20,408 bases of DNA from JAEUSG01 sp964590225 (GTDB lineage: Bacteria > Fibrobacterota > OXYB2-FULL-49-7 > JAEUSG01). This document shows, one piece after another, positions 15,655 through 20,408 of this stretch. Location: positions 1 to 20,408 of the forward strand of contig CAZPWS010000054.1 of NCBI GenBank assembly GCA_964590225.1, read 5' to 3'. Below the pieces are notes generated by a model. That model was not told the origin of the DNA and ran no database searches. It was given only the letters and a program-made list of their open reading frames with translations. The position numbers and the translations under genes were made by a program. Positions within the stretch are counted from its first letter, which is position 1. Each line of letters starts with the position of its first letter.

Positions 15655-16431
15655 TTACTGAGCTGTCCAGCCGCCATCGATTACTATGCCGGAGCCGGTC
15701 ATATAGCTGCATGAAGGCGAGGATAGGTATAAAAGAATTCCGCTAAGTTCCGCAGGATCGCCCCATCTGCCCAAAGGAATTTTTCGTACAAAAGCATCCT
15801 GAACTTCCGGCGCCTGATGCACCGTCTGATTCATTGGAGTAATAAAAGGACCTGGGCATATTGCGTTGACACATACGCAATCAGTTGCGCATTCAAGAGC
15901 AAGTGTGCGGGTTAAGCCTAAAAGCGCCGCCTTTGAAGAGCTGTATGCTGCCCTGCCAATTATTGACACATAGGAAAGCATCGATCCGTAAAAAACAATC
16001 CGCCCCCATTTTTTTTGCCGCATAGCAGGTAATGCTTGTTGCGCGCACAAAAAGGCACCCTTGACATTAATATCCATAACAGAATCCCAATCGACGGAAG
16101 AAAGCTCGTTAAACGGTTTTCTGATATTAATGCCTGCGGCACAATGCAGAATGTCAATGTCGCCAATTTCGTTATTGACAGTATCAAAAAGAGAAACAAT
16201 GTCTTTCTCTTTAGAAACATCAGCAAGAAAACCAAAACAGTTGTTGCCGCTCTCCCCCTCAATTTTTTTTGCGGCTTCCTTTGAATCGGTGAGGGAGCGG
16301 CTACATACAGCAACTATCGCCCCCGCTTTTGATAGGGTAAGTGCAGCAGTATATCCAAGTCCGTGGCTTCCGCCAACAACAAGCGCTTTACGGCCGGAAA
16401 GGTTAAAAAGTTCATTAAACAGCATCCACAT
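15655..16431 (-). CDS. Classical short-chain dehydrogenase/reductase
   Basis: This 258-residue oxidoreductase has the classical SDR layout: glycine-rich cofactor motif GGSHGLG (20-26), structural motif CAAG (97-100, replacing NNAG), N122, and the catalytic triad S150, Y163 and K167 (YSSSK). The ending YMTGSGIVIDGGWTAQ is typical of gluconate 5-dehydrogenase and 3-oxoacyl-ACP-reductase-like members. S44-R45 after the second strand suggests NADP(H). The substrate cannot be assigned; a sugar-acid or polyol dehydrogenase is as likely as a ketoacyl reductase. The start may be the ATG at 16431 or the one at 16425; neither has a clear Shine-Dalgarno sequence. It is divergent from the adenylate cyclase, 29 bp away. 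Confidence 0.9.
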   Translation of the reverse strand: MWMLFNELFNLSGRKALVVGGSHGLGYTAALTLSKAGAIVAVCSRSLTDSKEAAKKIEGESGNNCFGFLADVSKEKDIVSLFDTVNNEIGDIDILHCAAGINIRKPFNELSSVDWDSVMDINVKGAFLCAQQALPAMRQKKWGRIVFYGSMLSYVSIIGRAAYSSSKAALLGLTRTLALECATDCVCVNAICPGPFITPMNQTVHQAPEVQDAFVRKIPLGRWGDPAELSGILLYLSSPSCSYMTGSGIVIDGGWTAQ

Positions 16432-16445
16432 AATATAGCTATATT
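16432..16445. promoter_or_regulatory. Perfect 14-bp palindrome in the SDR/adenylate cyclase divergent gap
   Basis: AATATAGCTATATT is a perfect inverted repeat that starts immediately upstream of the SDR ATG at 16431 and ends just before the cyclase's GGAG (16446-16449). Only 29 bp separate the two start codons, so a protein bound here could block both genes. It may also supply TATA-like -10 sequence. No regulator gene is adjacent. Functional status is inferred from position and symmetry only. Confidence 0.4.
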
Positions 16446-16460
16446 GGAGTTAAATCAAAA

Positions 16461-18446
16461 ATGCTAAAATGGTTCAGAAAAAGACGAAAACAGGAGACTA
16501 AAACAGAGGATATTTCTCTGTTTCTTACCCGTTACGCAACTTACGAAAAAGTTAATAGCGAGAGGCTTTCAACACTTCACAACAAACTGGTCGCTAAACG
16601 GTTGGACATATTCCGGCTTATCCCCCTTGTTTTGCACGAAGAGTCCATTGGTCTTCCAGGTAATGAGGGTGAAACGCGTCCGCCGTCTGGCCTTTTTGGC
16701 TTTGATCCTTCAAGAGAGGAGCTTCAACTTCTTTACAAATATTTTCCTGAAACGGTGATAGAAAAAAAAGCAAAGGGAAGAAGGCATATTAGCTTTCTAT
16801 GTGTAATGGGATCAGCCGGCACTGCCTCTTTTACTTCAGAAAGTGATATTGATTTTTGGGTCGGTATCGATTCTTCTCGAACAAACGAAGATTCGATTTT
16901 CCACCTAAAAGCCAAATTATCCGCAATTGAGAGATGGTGCATGGAAACGGCGAAGCTTCAAGTCCATTTTTTCATAACTGAGCCCGAGGCTCTTAAAAGG
17001 GAAGATTACGGGGCAGTAGGAGGAGAATCATGCGGCACCGCACTCGGCAAACTACTCAAGGATGAATTTTATAGAACGGCGCTATTCATTTGTGGCCGAA
17101 GACCTTGGTACTGGGTTATTCGGGATGGAGCATCGGATAGCGAATATCTTGAGACAATAAAAAAGCTCTCCTCTATTGATGATTTTCCTCATGCAGACTT
17201 TATAGACCTTGGAAACATTCACTCATTGTCTAAAGATGAGTTTATTGGAGCTGCTCTTTGGCATCTAGGGAAAACCCTTGAGTCTCCATTTAAATCACTG
17301 CTGAAAATTGGTTACATTGACAATATCGCAACGCTCAATGAAACTCTTCCGCTATGCGAAAAGTATAAACAGCTAATCTTTTACCAGCAGGGTGAAAAGA
17401 GCGATCCTTATACTATTTTTGCTGACTTTGTAAGAGAGGGATACATTAAAAGAGGCTTGCGTAGAGAAAAAGCACTTATGGAAACAGCCTACTACATTAA
17501 ATCCCTTGGTGCACCGATCTCGTCTTTTGACGAAAAAAAACAGCTTGTTGAAACAATAGCCACACTAACGCATAGCTGGGGTGTCCAACTAAATGAAATA
17601 GAGCGGTTCTGCAACCACCGTGAATGGGATTACGCTTCGGTGGAGTCTTTACGAAAAAGGATTATACAATACCTCATTGGCACATATGGCCGCATAAGAA
17701 AGCTTGCCGAAAAAGAAAAAAACAGAATTTCGGAGCGGGATGCTTTGCTTCTTGGACGACGATTTCGCTCCTTTTTTGAACAGAAAGAGAACAAAATATC
17801 CTACGAGTTTTTGCTGCATAGCCTATCTGATATAGCTTCGCTTCAACTAATTGAACAAAGGGGTGAATGGCATATTAAACTTAGAATACGGAATACATCT
17901 GCAAAGGAGAGCTCCCCTTTAAAATCCTTTAAAAAACCCCTTGATGCAGCCGCTTATATTATTCTCAACCGCCTCCCATGTACTCAAGATCTTCTCTCCC
18001 TTCATGGTCATATCCGTTTCAGTAAAACTGCATTTATAGACCTCCTAAAAGAAGCAGGAGATTTTTTTGGCAAAATGAGTGTTGATAGTGTGCCACCGGA
18101 AGGATATCTTCTCCCTGTTTCGTGGCTCCGTCTGTTTGTTATACCAAACTGGGACGAACCGGATTGGAATAGGGGAATCGCGTCCCTTGCAGTATTTCTA
18201 TGGAGCGGCCATGCAGAGCTCTTTACATACCACTACAAAGGAGCTGACTGGAAGAGGTGGCTCTACGGCGAAATACTGCAAAATAAGATTGGAATAGGAA
18301 AGCTTAACTCAATAAAGGCAGCGGTTTACAAACCAAATAACAAAAATGCACAAAGATTCGCCTTGTCCGAAAATATTGAAAAGGAGCTTGTGCTGTTTAT
18401 TTCAAGCGCAAGAGTGGGCGCTTCACATACACAAGCTCAATTTTAA
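16461..18446 (+). CDS. cyaA: Class I adenylate cyclase (enterobacterial CyaA type)
   Basis: This 661-residue protein should make cAMP from ATP in the cytoplasm. It matches E. coli CyaA from memory at several points: RLIPLVLHEESIGLPG (52-67), VMGSAGTASFTSESDIDFWVG (115-135) with the nucleotidyltransferase GS and the metal-binding D129/D131, GGESCGTALGKLLKDEFYRTAL (187-208), DLGNIHSLSKDEFIGAALWHLGKTLESPFKSLLK (249-282), and a DPYTIFADFV segment (315-324). These cover the catalytic half. E. coli CyaA is about 848 residues, so the C-terminal regulatory part is shorter here and poorly conserved, and control by the glucose PTS may be absent (inference). It starts at ATG 16461 behind GGAG. It is divergent from the SDR gene and converges with hcp 28 bp away. 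Other cyclase classes (III, IV) do not fit. Confidence 0.9.
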   Translation: MLKWFRKRRKQETKTEDISLFLTRYATYEKVNSERLSTLHNKLVAKRLDIFRLIPLVLHEESIGLPGNEGETRPPSGLFGFDPSREELQLLYKYFPETVIEKKAKGRRHISFLCVMGSAGTASFTSESDIDFWVGIDSSRTNEDSIFHLKAKLSAIERWCMETAKLQVHFFITEPEALKREDYGAVGGESCGTALGKLLKDEFYRTALFICGRRPWYWVIRDGASDSEYLETIKKLSSIDDFPHADFIDLGNIHSLSKDEFIGAALWHLGKTLESPFKSLLKIGYIDNIATLNETLPLCEKYKQLIFYQQGEKSDPYTIFADFVREGYIKRGLRREKALMETAYYIKSLGAPISSFDEKKQLVETIATLTHSWGVQLNEIERFCNHREWDYASVESLRKRIIQYLIGTYGRIRKLAEKEKNRISERDALLLGRRFRSFFEQKENKISYEFLLHSLSDIASLQLIEQRGEWHIKLRIRNTSAKESSPLKSFKKPLDAAAYIILNRLPCTQDLLSLHGHIRFSKTAFIDLLKEAGDFFGKMSVDSVPPEGYLLPVSWLRLFVIPNWDEPDWNRGIASLAVFLWSGHAELFTYHYKGADWKRWLYGEILQNKIGIGKLNSIKAAVYKPNNKNAQRFALSENIEKELVLFISSARVGASHTQAQF

Positions 18447-18474
18447 CTTTAAGTCCTGTTCTTCTATATAGAGC

Positions 18475-20106
18475 TTAACCCATCACAGCTTTCAAATCAC
18501 TATCAACACTTGTGATTGGCTTAATGTCAAAGTTCTTCACAAGAAAGTCAAGAATATTGGGCGTGATAAAGGCCGGAATTGTTGGGCCAAGCCTTATTCC
18601 CTTGATACCAAGATGCAATAGCGACAGCAAAATCACCACTGCTTTCTGTTCGTACCACGATAGAATAAGATTAAGGGGAAGATCGTTGACACCGCAATTA
18701 AATGCTTTTGCAAGTTCGAGAGCAATCACAACTGCGGAGTAGGCATCGTTGCACTGGCCTACATCAAGAAGCCTTGGGATACCATCAATGTCGCCAAGCG
18801 GAAGATGGTTAAAACGAAATTTCCCGCAAGCAAGGGTAAGTATGATTGTATCCTTTGGGGCCTTTTCGGCAAATTCCGTGTAATAGTTTCTACCTGGTTT
18901 TGTTCCGTCGCAGCCACCTACAAGAAAGAAGCGCCTGATTTTTCCCGCTTTTACCGCATCAATCACTTTGTCTGCAACAGAGAGCACGGCGTTTCGGCCA
19001 AAACCTGTTGTAAGGGTTCCGCCCTCTTTTTCTGTTAATCCACCAAGCGATTTTGCTTTTTCAATAACTGCCGAAAAGTCCGTTCTGTTAATATGTTTTA
19101 GACCAGGAAAGGCAACAAGGCCCGTTGTAAAAACCCTATCCTCATAGCTTTTTCTCGGTTTCTGAATGCAATTTGTTGTAAATAGAAAGGCCGCGGAAAC
19201 ACCATCGAACTCCTTTTGCTGGTTTTGCCATGCTGTACCAAAATGGCCGGCAAGGTGCGGATATTTACTGAGCCCTGGATATCCATGCGCCGGAAGCATT
19301 TCGCCATGCGTGTAAATATTTACCCCGCTGCCCTTTGTCTGCTCAAGGAGTGCTTCAAGGTCGAGTAAGTCGTGGCCGGAAACAACAATAGCAGGTCCGT
19401 TTTTATAACCGGTGGAAACCTTAGTCGGCACTGGATGGCCAAATTTGATTGTATGGGCTTCGTCAAGCAGAGCCATTGTTTTTACATTGACTTCACCGCA
19501 CCTCATATTGAGCGTAACGAGATCAGCAACTGTTATGTTCTCTCTGTTTAGTTCAGAAAGAGCTTCGTGGAAAAAGGCAAAAATATCATTGTCGCTCTTG
19601 CCAAGAACCAAAGCGTGGTCTGCATATGCCGCCATTCCTTTGAGCCCGTAAATAAGTAGCTGCTTTAAAGACTCGATATCCTTATCTGCACCGCTTTTTA
19701 ATATTCCAACATTATTGCCGTCTGCGATAAGTTCGCCTAAAGTGTCTCCGGGGATGTATTTCGCAGTTTCCGGTAGTTCACTTTTATCAATAACTCCACC
19801 TTTTGTGCTAAAATAATGCTGTAGCGCTTTTTCATTGATTTTTGCACCATCCCTTATTACTATTTCGAGTCGTTCGGGGTCGAAATTAACATTTGTGACC
19901 GTTGTAAAGAGAGCTTCAATTACAAAGCGGTCAATGTTAGAATCTCGTTTCTCCTTCAGTTTCGCGTTATGAACGAGAAAGCCGATTCCCTTAAGTTGGT
20001 GAATTATAAGATCCTGGAGTGCCGCAACAGACGCGTCTTTACCGCACACCCCAACCGTTGTGCAGCCTTTACCATTTGCTGCTTGTTCACACTGATAGCA
20101 AAACAT
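18475..20106 (-). CDS. hcp: Hydroxylamine reductase / hybrid-cluster protein, class I
   Basis: This roughly 543-residue Fe-S protein reduces hydroxylamine in vitro; in vivo it is linked to NO reduction and nitrosative-stress defence in anaerobes. The N-terminal cluster motif is C3-x2-C6-x8-C15-x5-C21, the class I spacing of strict anaerobes such as Desulfovibrio, not the wider E. coli class II spacing. Hybrid-cluster ligands are visible in order: YTHGEMLPAHG (His, Glu), FTTNC, GGCDGTKPG (persulfide cysteine), LTLACGKFRF, DVGQCND and SWYEQKAV (Glu, Lys). Two ATGs are in tandem (20109 and 20106). I prefer 20106 because AAGGAG (20113-20118) is then 6 nt away rather than 3 and the family starts MFCYQC. 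No separate hcr reductase gene is adjacent. An FNR-type site upstream suggests anaerobic or NO-responsive control. Confidence 0.96.
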   Translation of the reverse strand: MFCYQCEQAANGKGCTTVGVCGKDASVAALQDLIIHQLKGIGFLVHNAKLKEKRDSNIDRFVIEALFTTVTNVNFDPERLEIVIRDGAKINEKALQHYFSTKGGVIDKSELPETAKYIPGDTLGELIADGNNVGILKSGADKDIESLKQLLIYGLKGMAAYADHALVLGKSDNDIFAFFHEALSELNRENITVADLVTLNMRCGEVNVKTMALLDEAHTIKFGHPVPTKVSTGYKNGPAIVVSGHDLLDLEALLEQTKGSGVNIYTHGEMLPAHGYPGLSKYPHLAGHFGTAWQNQQKEFDGVSAAFLFTTNCIQKPRKSYEDRVFTTGLVAFPGLKHINRTDFSAVIEKAKSLGGLTEKEGGTLTTGFGRNAVLSVADKVIDAVKAGKIRRFFLVGGCDGTKPGRNYYTEFAEKAPKDTIILTLACGKFRFNHLPLGDIDGIPRLLDVGQCNDAYSAVVIALELAKAFNCGVNDLPLNLILSWYEQKAVVILLSLLHLGIKGIRLGPTIPAFITPNILDFLVKNFDIKPITSVDSDLKAVMG

Positions 20107-20153
20107 CATTTTCTCCTTTTGTTAGTTGGTGATTTTTCTTAACATACAATGGA

Positions 20154-20196
20154 AATATAACGGCAATAAAAAGCTAAAACCTTGATTAGGATCAAG
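20154..20196 (-). promoter_or_regulatory. FNR/CRP-superfamily class II promoter of hcp
   Basis: TTGATTAGGATCAA (20182-20195) is an exact match to the FNR consensus TTGAT-N4-ATCAA, extended by one more symmetric C/G pair (20181-20196). On the minus strand TATATT (20159-20154) is a -10 element. Its start is 29.5 bp from the centre of the box, which places the box at about -41.5 from a start near 20147, the classic class II position. The resulting leader is about 40 nt before the hcp start, and no separate -35 is needed. FNR, DNR and HcpR-type regulators are known to control hcp genes in other bacteria. Which one acts here is not visible. Confidence 0.8.
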
Positions 20197-20226
20197 TCTT
20201 GAAAAGTCCCCGACAAGTCTCATTCG

Positions 20227-20255
20227 TTGACCATGGTAACACAATGTGTTATATT
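20227..20255 (+). promoter_or_regulatory. Sigma70-type promoter of tRNA-Gly
   Basis: TTGACC (20227-20232), a 17-bp spacer and TATATT (20250-20255) predict a start near 20262, about 37 nt before the tRNA. The spacer holds an inverted repeat, TAACACA-A-TGTGTTA (20237-20251), that runs into the -10. Confidence 0.7.
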
Positions 20256-20298
20256 GTAATAAGTTACTGGAATTGGGTTACGATAGAAAATTAACATT

Positions 20299-20370
20299 GC
20301 GGGAATAACTCAGTGGTAGAGTGTCACCTTCCCAAGGTGAACGTCGCGAGTTCGAATCTCGTTTCCCGCT
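20299..20370 (+). tRNA. tRNA-Gly (anticodon CCC)
   Basis: The 72-nt sequence folds as a full cloverleaf. The acceptor stem GCGGGAA/TTCCCGC has discriminator T at 20370; the D-arm is CTC-AGTGGTA-GAG; the anticodon stem TCACC/GGTGA encloses loop TTCCCAA, giving anticodon CCC (reads GGG). The T-arm is GCGAG-TTCGAAT-CTCGT with one G-T pair. The 3' CCA is not encoded (TAA follows), so it must be added by the nucleotidyltransferase. U73 and the acceptor sequence agree with bacterial glycine tRNAs. Confidence 0.96.
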
Positions 20371-20378
20371 TAACATAA

Positions 20379-20408
20379 AGTCCCTGTAATCAAGAGGTTA
20401 CGGGGACT
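20379..20408 (+). terminator. Probable terminator hairpin after tRNA-Gly, cut by the window edge
   Basis: AGTCCCTGTAAT (20379-20390) pairs with GTTACGGGGACT (20397-20408), about 12 bp including two G-T wobbles, around a 6-nt loop CAAGAG. AAA precedes the left arm, so a matching T-run may follow beyond the window. It starts 8 nt after the tRNA. The T-tract is not visible. Confidence 0.6.

Noticed and set aside
18447..18474. Terminator between the convergent cyclase and hcp genes
   Set aside because: Only a short AT palindrome (TCTATATAGA) is present, with no GC stem and T-tract.
18505..18530. CRP-like half site TGTGA
   Set aside because: No matching TCACA half at 6-bp spacing, and it lies inside the 3' end of hcp.

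Overview
The window comes from an anaerobic or facultative Gram-negative bacterium with an AT-leaning genome. Gram-negative: several products carry signal peptides, one secreted protein ends like an outer-membrane beta-barrel, and one is a likely lipoprotein. Anaerobic or facultative: there is a class I hybrid-cluster protein (hydroxylamine reductase) behind a textbook FNR-type promoter. A class I (enterobacterial-type) adenylate cyclase next to non-proteobacterial-looking neighbours makes an ordinary gammaproteobacterium unlikely. Something in or near Fibrobacterota, Spirochaetota or another FCB-like lineage is my best guess, held with low confidence. The window is almost fully coding. No gene-free stretch exceeds 300 bases, and I see no insertion sequence, CRISPR array, prophage or rRNA.

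Layout. (1) 1-2056: an AraC-family regulator, cut by the left edge, is divergent from a uroporphyrinogen-decarboxylase-like (MtaA/CmuA-type) protein. (2) 2157-11888: nine same-strand genes with gaps of 0-15 bp look like one operon. They encode a membrane PAS histidine kinase, a receiver protein with an anti-sigma-type ATPase output, a TrkH/KtrB K+ channel subunit and its TrkA/KtrA gating subunit, a GT4 glycosyltransferase, a UPF0104-type membrane protein, ArgB, ArgD and RecF. (3) 11928-15607: a strong sigma70-like promoter starts a set of three exported proteins. They are an LPP20-family lipoprotein with its own terminator, a protein with a FlgT-C-like segment and a barrel-like C-terminus, and a FlgT/DUF6175-like periplasmic protein. 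A second terminator closes the set. (4) 15655-18446: an SDR oxidoreductase and a class I adenylate cyclase diverge from a 29-bp gap that holds a perfect 14-bp palindrome. (5) 18475-20408: hcp on the minus strand, convergent with the cyclase. Its promoter region is shared with a divergent tRNA-Gly(CCC) that has its own sigma70-like promoter and a hairpin at the window edge.

How the genes may work together. The two-component pair heads the operon that carries K+ uptake, which suggests osmotic, ionic or envelope sensing. The glycosyltransferase and flippase-like protein point to surface polysaccharide or lipid modification. Arginine biosynthesis and RecF look like housekeeping passengers. The cyclase implies cAMP signalling, and the perfect FNR/CRP-superfamily operator upstream of hcp shows that a regulator of this superfamily is probably present. 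The most distinctive points are the class I cyclase outside its usual lineage, the receiver/anti-sigma-ATPase fusion upstream of the K+ transporter, and the three-protein exported set that recalls the FlgO/FlgP/FlgT flagellar accessory genes but has no flagellar genes beside it.
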